From: CAZFYZ01 sp964523735
GTDB lineage: Bacteria; Armatimonadota; UBA5829
NCBI GenBank assembly: GCA_964523735.1
Contig: CAZFYZ010000066.1
Coordinates: 1 to 20,360 of the forward strand
Length of the DNA: 20,360 nucleotides
Reading direction: 5' to 3'
Both the position numbers and the translations under genes were made by a program. Position 1 is the first letter of the stretch. Every line of letters begins with the position of its first letter. A model generated the notes under the pieces. That model did no database searches and was not told the DNA's origin. It saw only the letters and a program-made list of their open reading frames with translations. Below are positions 7,560-17,300 of this stretch, piece after piece.

Positions 7560-10500
7560 CTAGTCTAGTTTCTCATAGAGTTCTAGAATGGCATCCTTCG
7601 TGCGATAGCTGCCGTGATTCTCGATATCCCTTCTCCTCAACAGTGTGAACGTGTCCATGATATAGTCAATGTCGTTTCTGCCTAAGCCATACAGGTGGAA
7701 GTAGATCGCGTCGAGCTTGCAACAGGCAGCAAACCTGCCTTCCTGATCCCACGCAAAAGGTGCACATTGGAGTCCACACTTGCGCGCGAACGGCTCGAGG
7801 TCCCAGGCGGTGTATGTCAGCCGCANNNNNNNNNNGAGCGAGGTCGCATATCGTCGTCCGTGTTGCTGTATCTATATTCTCCCTGGGTACTGTGGGGAGT
7901 TGCTTCACGACAAAGAAATTCATATTGCGGCTGCCGATCTTCTGCCGCGCTAGGTAGTCAAATGCAAAGGAGTTCCAGTTCGCTAGAAGCAACAGCATTG
8001 CATCGGTGTCAAGCTGTTCCGATGCTCCCACAACTCCCGGAAGTGAGTTGGCCAGACCTACTGACGGACATATAGTCGCGATAAACGTTCGCTCATTGTT
8101 GGGGTTAGCGATTCCGTGAAATGTGAGTAGGCCATGGGATTCCCCATACTCCGGAAACGCTGTGGCAACATCTGTTAGGCTGACCCAATAACGTGGTATC
8201 ACAAGGGCTTGGGGATTCTCGTGCTCCGACTGGGTAGTCTCGCGTGGGCTCCCCTTGCCTATCTCATCTGGTGGCAGACCCGCGAAGGTGGCCGCGCGAT
8301 GATCATAAATCTGCGTGAGCTTACCTTCGTAGACAGGTACGTAGGACCTATCGGCATTCGAGTAGATGTTGCCTCTAAGTACGAATTGCCGTTCCTCAAG
8401 CATCTCTCTCGTGACAAAGAGGTCAGCATCGTTAGTCACGTCAAACATCCTCAAGAATCGCACGCTCCAAGCGTTTGCTACGGTGACATCCTCGTTAGTC
8501 AATATGGGCGCTCGGCTGTGGACGCGCTTGGCAATGTCCGCGTCAAGTCGATTCCTGAAGATTGGGCACGTGCGTGTATTGGGATTTAGGAGCCGTATGT
8601 CGTCTGCTGATAGTCTGAAGTGACGGTCAGCGACACCCAGCTCGCTCACCGAGTGTGCGAAGAACAGGAAATCGGCTCCCTCTTGCACTGTCCGACTCGA
8701 GCGTCCTATAGTGAGCAGGCAGAACTTCTGCTCACGGTGAACACCGGGGAAAATCCCTTCTCGATTTTCGAAGTCATACAGGCTCAGCAGCGAGCTTAGG
8801 CGGGTGATCTCGTCGAAGAATCGCTTCGTAGTGTCGTCGGTTGCTATCCCCGACGGAAGTATGCAACCGAGTCTACCCTCAGGAGACAAAAGTGCTCGCA
8901 TAGCTTCGGCGAACAAGGCATATGTGTTGACATCACCCCGTCCGCATAGAGGGTAGCGGCCACTGTTGCGTACAATGTGGCTCTCGCCCTCAGATCTTCG
9001 GCGGTCATCGCTGAACGCCTCATAGAGCCCGGGATCAGCCGTGGCCAAACCAGAGATCATCTGTCGACGCAAGGCGGCGTTGCCAGCATTCGCTATGTCA
9101 GGTCGGCATATGGCGAACCACTCCTTCTCCTGTAGCTTGACACGCTCCCACGGTGGATTTCCCAGCACACAGTCGAACCCACCAATCCATCCGTTTTCCT
9201 TGTGCTCCGACTCCCTATCTTTGCCGGGCACGCGGAACACATCCGGGAAAGCAATGTGCCAGTGGAAGAACCGGTACTGCCTCGAGAGCCGTTGGATCTC
9301 GGTCTTCATCCAATCTGGGCACCAGTGAGGGGTGCGCTCGATGCGACGGAAGACCTCCTCCGTTATGGGGTAGTCAAACTGGCGGGTCTTCTTCCACATG
9401 AACGCAGCACACCAAGTGTCGGCGAGAAGCCTGCCGAATTCGTAGTCGCTAGAATTGACAAGTCTCTCATACCGCTCCTGCTTGCGGCGCTCGGCAGCAA
9501 TGGAGCCATCATCTTCGGAGTCGATGTTCATCATTGCCGTAGAGAGGTTGCCAAGCTGCTCCCATGGCTGCAGGTCATGTGCGAAGAGGCTCTGCTGTCC
9601 CTCGCGTTCCTTCCTGTTCCGCTTCTTGTACTCTGAGCAGATTGCCTTGTCGTCGCCTTCTATAGGTTCAAAAGCAACATCGGGAATGCCGTCGGCGAGC
9701 AGCCTGGGAATAGCACCGATCAGCGAGTTACCACACTGGATGTGGTGGTCAAGGAACGATAGCGGTCTGCCAGGATCGATTGCCTCCATCCATAGCGCGA
9801 CCTTGCAGAGCTCCACAGACATCGGGTTGATGTCCACGCCGTGGATGCACTTGGAGATGACTTGTCTTAATGCTGCGCGAACAGCATCCGGCGAAGGCTC
9901 CATCTCACCAGTGCGGACCATCGCGACACGCTTGGCTATACGATGGGCGGCGGCGATAAGGAAGTGCCCGCTTCCACAGGCTGGATCACACACCTTGAGA
10001 GCCAGCAGCGCATTCTCAGGATCAGGCTTCTTGGCCGCCTCATCTAGGACCGGATCGAGGGCGGAATCCAGCAGGCACTGAATCAAACCGCTGGGTGTAT
10101 AATAGCTGCCTGTGGTCTTGCGCTCGTTACCGGCGGCGGTCCGAAGCTCGAAGACTCCGGCATCGAGGTTGAGTTCGGGATGCAGTTCCAGCAAGGATTC
10201 ATATACACTGCCGAGTTCCTCGGAGCCGAGGTTCTTGTAGTCAACCGGTCGGAGAGCGCCACCGTCCACTGTGTATGCAAGGGCACGGATGGCAGCGAGA
10301 AAGTCGGAATTCGCTATCTCGCAGCCCTCGATATTAGCTATCGCCTCCGGCGAGAACAGGAAGCTCCCAAGCGCAGGCAATCCCAGTTCCGGGCAGCCCT
10401 CGTCGCTGCCGAGCTTCTGCATCACCACTCTGAAACCCTGGTACAGATCCGGATGCTTCGTGCCCCGCTTTCTCCCTGCCAAACGACGAATGCGCGCAGT

Positions 10501-11478
10501 GGAGTAATACTTGGTATAGCGTTCGCGAATCTCTCTTTCGGTCCCAGGAGCAAGGAGCAGGTCTCGGTCCTCGGCAACAAAGATGAACAGCAACCTGTAG
10601 ACCAACCGTAGAAGTTCACGATAGAAATCCTGCTTGTCCAGCGTGCCGTTCCTGAGCTTTTCCCGCAGATCGCGGTTCGCCGGATTGGAGACAAACCCGC
10701 TGCCGAACGCGGCGATGGCTGCCGTGACACCATCCCGAAGCTGGTCGAGCGCGCGTGTACCTTGTTCCTGCGCAGCCTTGGACCACTTCTCAAGCCAGCA
10801 CTCCTCAAGCTTGTCGGCTTCCACCCGCGACTGATGGCACAGCAGCCACAAAAGCACGAAGTCCGAGTAGACCTCGCCCTCCATCATCGCCTCAAGATCA
10901 AACTCAACGAACGCCTGGCGCGTGAGGCTGGAGTTATCCCGAAGAATGCGCACACGAAGACCATTCGAGACGAACCCCCAAAGGTAATCGTCCGAGCGGT
11001 TCAGAAGCTCCTGGACCAGGCCGTGAGGAGTCATCCGCGCCGCACCAGCGACGCCTTCAGTGCGGGTGTCGAGGTCTATGGCGCAGCCGATGAGATGGAT
11101 GGGCGTGCTGCCCCACAGATGCGAAACCGCGAAACTCTTACCATCGAGTTCGACTGCCCTGGCGGTTGCCAGCCTGCCGAAGCCGAGTTCTTGAAAGAGC
11201 GGCAGGAGCCAGCGTTCACGAGTCAGAGATGTCTTCGGATCGGTGTCCGGCAGTTTTGCCATAGCTGCCTTGAACGCTGCCCACGCGCCGAGCATCCGGT
11301 TCCACGAACGGTTGGTCGCCTCATTGAGCTTCTCATTGGCTACCAGATGATACTCGGCAGGACTCAGTCCACCAAGCGACTTGTCGCCATCGGAGACGCG
11401 TTGGAGCAGATCCACGGGCAGGATAGCGCCTTCGACTCTCACCGTGACGAACTGGTTGTTGCTTCTGCTCTTCCTCAT
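7560..11478 (-). CDS. drmMI: Large N6-adenine DNA methyltransferase, DrmMI-like (class 1 DISARM)
   Basis: The protein is about 1300 residues. The N-terminal 420 residues resemble large Eco57I/PglX/DrmMI-type enzymes (for example DGKSFAVSHLWGS and GLVQELLNRSDDYLWGFVSN). GSYYTPSGLI near 450, motif I DPACGSGHFL near 497 and motif IV GNPPWE near 772 define a gamma-class N6-adenine methyltransferase; the last 400 residues probably recognise the target. No PD-(D/E)XK site is evident, so it may only modify DNA. Ten Ns at 7826-7835 shift the frame. The frame read straight through would end at 7666 with a poor tail. The other frame after the gap gives a family-like end (LTYTAWDLEPFAR, LDAIYFHLYGL, DYIMDTF, YRTKDAILELYE) and stops at 7560-7562. 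I therefore place the end at 7560 and treat the frameshift as an assembly artefact. The start overlaps the helicase stop by 4 bp. BREX PglX is the alternative, but no BREX partners are present. Confidence 0.85.
7826..7835. other. Assembly gap (ten Ns) causing an artificial frameshift
   Basis: The ten Ns lie in the 3' part of the methyltransferase gene. Family-like protein sequence continues on both sides but in different frames, so the true gap length is not ten modulo three. A few residues before the LTYTAWDL motif are missing. Confidence 0.95.
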
Positions 11479-14309
11479 CTCGCCACCCCCGCCGCTGGAA
11501 GGTAGACGTAGATGCCAAGCACATCGGGGGGTAGGTTGGGCAGTACCCGGTAACGAATGCCCTTCTGCTGCGATGCAGTTCGAACGCGCCGGTGGGCTTC
11601 AAGGAGTTCCTCCGCGCGCCGCTCGGCTTGCGCGTTCAGGTATGGTTGTAGGTACTGAAAGCCATCGATAACTTTGCTCACGAAGTCCCTTTGGGCCTCA
11701 GTAGCGATGTTCGCATCCGGAGAAGCCTCAAATATGGTGTTCGCACGCTCATCATCCAGCCACTCTGCGCTCTCCGGCGAACCCTCAAACGCGAGCAAGC
11801 GGCAGTCCTCTGCCAAGAGCGGCGATTCCTTCCCGCCCTTCTGGCTGATGATATGGTATCGGAAACGCACCAGGAGTAGAGTGGTCCGCTTGTCCACTGC
11901 CGCTGTGCGTATCGCCCCGCATCGTTTTGCACATCCGTCAGCGTAAGTATCAAGTGCGCCATCCATGACGTAAGAGGCAAGCCCCTCGACGATAGGGTGT
12001 GTCCGGCTCAGGTAGACTTCGCCGTCGTTGACAGGCAGTTCGAACCTGGCTTTGAGCTTACCGGAATCGGCAACCAGCCCTCGCAAAGCGGCTGGAGCTT
12101 CTGAAAGATCGATAGCTGACAGACCGTTCTTCTCACTCACAACGGCCTTGTTCAGCTTGAACGCTTCCTTGGTAAACGAGGCGACGTCGACTCCACTTCC
12201 GATGGCATCTCGCATCGCCGATAACTCCGCAGCAACATCGTCGACCTTGATAGTCTCCTGGGCAAAGACCGTCCTGGAGCGCTTCTCCCGCTCGGCTGCG
12301 GACTCCCATTCCAAGTTGAGACTATCCTTCTCAGGCTTCAGCATGTCTTCGAACAGCATAAGCTGTGTGCTTGAGTCGCGTCCCCAGTCCTCACGCAGCA
12401 ACAGTCCTTCGAATATCGCATCCATAACTTCCTCGGCGCGGGCCGGAACGGGAACTGAGATCCCGAGGGAGTTCCGTATCGCCTTGTGTTTCTTGAGCAA
12501 CACGTTCAAAACGAGGCCGTCGATGTGGTTATCGATGCCGTAGTAGGTGAGGACTCGTACGGTAGAACTCGGCTGACCGTAGCGGTCAACACGACCTTCA
12601 CGCTGCTCGTGGCGGGTCGGGTTCCAGGCGAGGTCGTAATGCACCACAGCATTGAACTTCTCCTGGAGGTTGATTCCCTCGCTGAGGCAGTCAGTGCAAA
12701 CCAGAACACGCCTGTCTGCTTCGCCGAGTTGGGCCACACGATCCTCTCGTTCCTCCGGGGGGAGTAAGCCGGTGACCGCAGCGACCTCCACGTTATTCGG
12801 CAGCGCTTTGCGTAGTCCCTCAGCAACGTACTCGGCGGTCGGAATGAACCGGCAAAAGACTATGGGGTCGAAACCATCGGAGACGATTTTCTTGATGAGC
12901 TCCGCTGCACGGACGAGCTTATGATCCTCTTTGCCTACGAGCTTGTCAGCCTCTCGTGCAAGCTCCAGCAGCCTGCTTCTGTTTCGTTTGTCATCCGTAT
13001 CATCACCAGACGAATCGCTGCCGGGAGCAATATCCGGGGTCTCCGAAGAGTCATCGGCGATCAGATCCATGACGGTCTTCCGGCCGATCAGATCGACCTC
13101 AGCGTCCGTATCTGCATCAGCGCACGCCGCACGACTTCGAAGCGTTGCCGCTGCAGCCGCAGGACTGGAAGCAATTGACCGCAGCAGAGCAAGCGCCGAC
13201 CACCACCGCACCCTCTGATGGAACTTGGTGCCGGACTTGTCCGCAATGACTTCTCTTGCATATTTGACAACCCGATGCACGAACGCCTCATACGCTGGTG
13301 ACAGTCTGTAGCTCTCTTCAGTATCCTCTCGCTCCGGGAATGGGGTCTGGGAGTCGAGGTAGTTCTTGATATCCGCCCTTCGCCTCTGAACGAAGTGCTC
13401 GGCAAGTCGACGGCGGTGAGGAGCGCTCTGTGGGCCGGACAGATCGTCCGGCAGATCCCCAAGTGAAGTGTCTACCAATCCGAGCAGTGACCTGAACTCA
13501 TTCTCTTTTCCGCTGTGCGGGGTTGCTGTCACGAAGATGATGTGCCGATTGGGATCCTGAGCAACGGCCGAGATAAGGTCGAAACGCTGCTTCCGTCCGC
13601 CTCGTCCCTCTCCACCCCACGAACACGTATGGGCCTCGTCAACTATCACAAGCTCGGGGCACGTTCGGGCGAACTCATCCCGGCGGCGATCCGACTTGAT
13701 GAACTCAGTGGAGACAACCACAAAGGGGTAGTAGTCGAAGAGCGACTCGCCAAGCCTGCACGGGCGCTCCAGACGCTTAACGGTGCTTGGGAGAACAAGC
13801 TCCGCCTGTATATGGAACTTGTCCACCAGTTCCTTTTGCCACTGCTCCGCGAGATGTGGCGGGCAGAGAACGGCCAGACGTTCCACTTCTCCACGGTCGA
13901 GAAGCTCTTTCGCCACAAGTCCTGCCTCGACTGTCTTACCGATACCCACATCATCTGCTATCAGCAGGCGAACGGGGTCGAGCTTCAGCGCCATCAACAA
14001 GGGGACCAACTGGTAAGGTCTGGGATCGACCGCAATCGACGCGAATGAACGAAACGGCCCGGCGCTGGATCGGAAACCCAGTCGCAACGCGTCCCGGAGC
14101 AAGCGACAGGATCGGTAGTCTCCCACATCGGACGGGTTCGGCAGATCGAACGTTGCCGGTTCCACATTCTCCAGCGGAAGGAAGATTCCAGCCGTCTCAT
14201 CCGATGCGCCGCCAAGAGGACGAACGACCAGCATCTCATCTTCAGACTCCGGGAGAACCACCCATTCTCTTCCTCTTGCCCTCACTAGTGACCCAACCGC
14301 AAAGCTCAT
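11475..14309 (-). CDS. drmD: SNF2-family helicase, DrmD-like (DISARM)
   Basis: The protein has 944 residues. After an N-terminal region (LVRARGREWVVLP, VRPLGG), YRSCRLLRDALRLGFR precedes RPYQLVPLLMAL. Walker A follows as DDVGIGKT at 119-126, the DEAH box as VDEAH at 223-227, and the SAT-like motif as VTATPHSG. The C-terminal lobe has TDCLSEGINLQ and the arginine-finger motif EQREGRVDRYGQ near residue 570, then a long C-terminal region. This matches HepA/RapA-type SNF2 translocases and, as I recall the family, DrmD of class 1 DISARM, which is also encoded next to a DrmMI-type methyltransferase. It would move along double-stranded DNA using ATP. The start is supported by GGGAGG (14315-14320) five bases upstream, and both ends overlap neighbours by 4 bp (14306-14309 and 11475-11478), so the three large proteins are translationally coupled. 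The SNF2 call is very firm; DrmD is likely. Confidence 0.9.
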   Translation of the reverse strand: MSFAVGSLVRARGREWVVLPESEDEMLVVRPLGGASDETAGIFLPLENVEPATFDLPNPSDVGDYRSCRLLRDALRLGFRSSAGPFRSFASIAVDPRPYQLVPLLMALKLDPVRLLIADDVGIGKTVEAGLVAKELLDRGEVERLAVLCPPHLAEQWQKELVDKFHIQAELVLPSTVKRLERPCRLGESLFDYYPFVVVSTEFIKSDRRRDEFARTCPELVIVDEAHTCSWGGEGRGGRKQRFDLISAVAQDPNRHIIFVTATPHSGKENEFRSLLGLVDTSLGDLPDDLSGPQSAPHRRRLAEHFVQRRRADIKNYLDSQTPFPEREDTEESYRLSPAYEAFVHRVVKYAREVIADKSGTKFHQRVRWWSALALLRSIASSPAAAAATLRSRAACADADTDAEVDLIGRKTVMDLIADDSSETPDIAPGSDSSGDDTDDKRNRSRLLELAREADKLVGKEDHKLVRAAELIKKIVSDGFDPIVFCRFIPTAEYVAEGLRKALPNNVEVAAVTGLLPPEEREDRVAQLGEADRRVLVCTDCLSEGINLQEKFNAVVHYDLAWNPTRHEQREGRVDRYGQPSSTVRVLTYYGIDNHIDGLVLNVLLKKHKAIRNSLGISVPVPARAEEVMDAIFEGLLLREDWGRDSSTQLMLFEDMLKPEKDSLNLEWESAAEREKRSRTVFAQETIKVDDVAAELSAMRDAIGSGVDVASFTKEAFKLNKAVVSEKNGLSAIDLSEAPAALRGLVADSGKLKARFELPVNDGEVYLSRTHPIVEGLASYVMDGALDTYADGCAKRCGAIRTAAVDKRTTLLLVRFRYHIISQKGGKESPLLAEDCRLLAFEGSPESAEWLDDERANTIFEASPDANIATEAQRDFVSKVIDGFQYLQPYLNAQAERRAEELLEAHRRVRTASQQKGIRYRVLPNLPPDVLGIYVYLPAAGVAR

Positions 14310-17300
14310 TGTGACCTCCCAAAGACATGCGGATAGCGCGAGATGATCTGCGCCCAGTCGTCCTTTGCGCCGAACCTAATCACCAGGTACCCGGCGTTTT
14401 CCAGCGTCTCCGTCTGCTCTCTGTCCCGCTCAGTGCGGTCGGGATATTCGTGGTGAGGACCGTCCACATATATGGCCGCCTGCTCTGCGTCATACATGAA
14501 GTCAGGCCGGGTACCGCAGGATTCCACGAGAACTTGTGCCCGTGACGGTAGTGCGCACTGCATGCCATCAATGATGTCGAGCCATTCTGTCTCCAGCGTC
14601 GACTGGCACAGGCGGTTGAGTTCCTCGAGATGTTCGGACCGTGTCTTGCCGACCGGACTGGTGTTGACAGCAGCATCAGCATACTGCATCAGGATCTCAC
14701 GAATGAGCTTCCTATCCAGTAGCTTATGGTCAGTCTGATTGCCGTAGCTCATGAGGCAGTCGTAGCAAGCAGCTTCGCAGTCCTCCAAAGCATTCGGGGC
14801 TCGGCGAAGGTCGTCCCCAGTGTCGGGATCGAAGTGGCATATCTCAAGCGCCCGCCTCGCGATCCGAGACAGCGCTTGCGGGTCATCGACGAGACGGCGC
14901 AGGACACCGGCTCCTCCCTCAGCCGCTTCGTAGAAGAGCATCAGTCTGCGATCATCCTTGTTGGGCAGAGGCTCCACCGCGAGCTCGTTATCCTCGAGCT
15001 GGTACTCAGCCTGAAGCGCGCTCTTGAGCGCAGCCTCAAGCGACGCGACCACCTCCACTGAAAGCGGCGTTCTCGGTTCAACAAGGAGGCAGTTGCGCCA
15101 GTCCTCAACGTACGGAATGACGCGTTCCTTACGGGGCGACATGGGATCATCCTTGTCATCTTCCGTGGGAGACTTGGCCCAGTATCCTCGCTCTACGTCC
15201 AGCGTAAAACCATACTGGTCCTGATTTGCTCTGCGCTTCCATCCGAGGTTGATACGCCAGATAGTAGCCCTATCTCCATAACTCATCGTGACCAGGTCCG
15301 AGTCATCGTGGGTCAGAGTGGCCAACTGACATTGAATCGACCCACCTCTTTTGGCGAAGCGCGCGCCGGTCACGATATCGTAGCCCAAGCGCATCCGTTC
15401 CTCTTCGTCCGAGTTGATCTTGTCCCGACGCCTGGTGGAAACGTTTTGCAGCCTGAACAACTGCCCAAGTGGAGTGTCGAGAATGGTGCCACACCGCTCA
15501 CACTGATCTGGATTGAAGTCGGCTGTTACCGGATGCAGGTATCCGCAGTGGCCGCAGAGCTTTGCGCTCATGGTACCGACCGTGCCCTCCTCGGACGGGT
15601 CGGTAACAGGAAGTATGACCTTATCTATCACATAACGTGAGCCTTCGTGATAGACGATGGCTCGCGGTCCGAACTCCGAAATCGCCAGAAACCTTGGTCT
15701 GGACAGATACTCATCTCTCTGTTTGCTTTGGCGACGGGCTGGGATATACGCAGAGAGTGGTAGTCGCGGGAAGCTGTAACCCGGGAGGAAGCCTTCACTG
15801 GCGAAATAGCGGTAGCTGTAGAAATCCGACTGGACTATGTTCTCGACATCGGTAAGGAGCGACTGCTGATTCTCTGCTTCACGCCTGAGCCGCTTTGCTT
15901 GTTCTTTGTCGGTCTGCGGGCGTGTAGGATCGCGGATGATCTGGTCCTGCGCGCGTGCTTGGCGCAGCGCCGATAGGTAGAGCGTCCTCCATCTGTCGCA
16001 GGCCCTGTCAAAGGACGACGTCACCTGGCCGAGGACTTCATCCAGCCACTCATTGGTATACCAACCGGAGGAATCAAGCTCCTCGGTGACGGTGGATAGC
16101 ACTTCCCGGCATCTCGCCCGGGTCCGCTCCTTTGCCTTCACATTCGAGATATCCGCTACAACACGGGGAAGCAGCGGTAGATTACCGGCCTCATTGGAAA
16201 GGTCGAGCACGTCCTTCAGCGATTTCCCAAGTGACAGGCCGGTCTCTGCAAGCCAGACGGCCTGGACGTGGGCACGAACTAGATCCTCGTTCGCCAAGTC
16301 GAGGCGAGGCGTTACGACAGAGCCGGAAACCATATCGTGCGGACGCTTGAAGAAGTACTGGTCATGAGGACTACCGGTCGTGCAATAGGAAAAGACAAGG
16401 GCAGGTTGGCCGCTTCGCCCAGCGCGCCCGCTCCTCTGCGCGTAGTTGGCGGGGGTTGGCGGCACGTTCCGCATGTTCACTACATTCAGTTCCGAGATAT
16501 CGACTCCAAGCTCCATCGTGGGTGAGCAGAAGAGGATTGGAAGCTTACCCTCACGGAAGCGCTGTTCCCGCTCCTCCCGTTTCGCATAATCCACCTGTGC
16601 AGTGTGTTCTCTGGCTTCTAGACCCACGTTCTCGGCGGCCGCATTGCGGTAGAACTCCACGAAGAATGGGTTCGTTCGAAACCCTAGACCAGAGCCTCTT
16701 GGCACGCGGATAGGATCGTGATAGGCCGTCGATCCATCGCCTGCTTTCCATATCATGGAAGATGCCACGAGTTGGTAACCGTCGACTTCCTGTTCTGACC
16801 TCGCCTCCATAACCACGTCAACAAGGCCGCCGATCTTCAGAGCTTTGAGTAGCTGAGTGATAATGCTAGATTTCTCTTCGAGAGCCAAGCGGTCAAGATA
16901 GTCGGGAAAGGTCGTGGTCCTCCCGAGGAAACTGCCGAATGCACCGCGAGGTGACAGGAAGACATTGCTTCCTGCATCAGCATTTGTGCGGGGGCGAGCG
17001 AAGAGAATCGACGCGTATTCCATGCTGCTTACCTCGTTTTCATCCAGTGCCCATGGTTCGCGCAAACGCTGACTGCTCAACTGCTGAATCTGTTCCTGGT
17101 AAGGCCTCTCCAGATAGTTCACCTTGACTGCCAGCTCCCGGCGCATGAGATCGAGCAGCGCCTTGGCAGCACCGCATCGTTCCTCTGGCTTCGCCGTGGC
17201 GAGCGCTGGATGTGCCTTCTCCCAGATATCCTCTGCACGGCACACATCATCAAGGGCTAGATAGTCGATCTCCAGTAACCCACACTGCTCAAGATTCGGC

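Noticed and set aside
7666..7825. C-terminal end of the methyltransferase as read directly through the ten Ns
   Set aside because: The sequence after the Ns is unlike the family, while the alternative frame gives a good family-like end. The frame depends on a placeholder gap.
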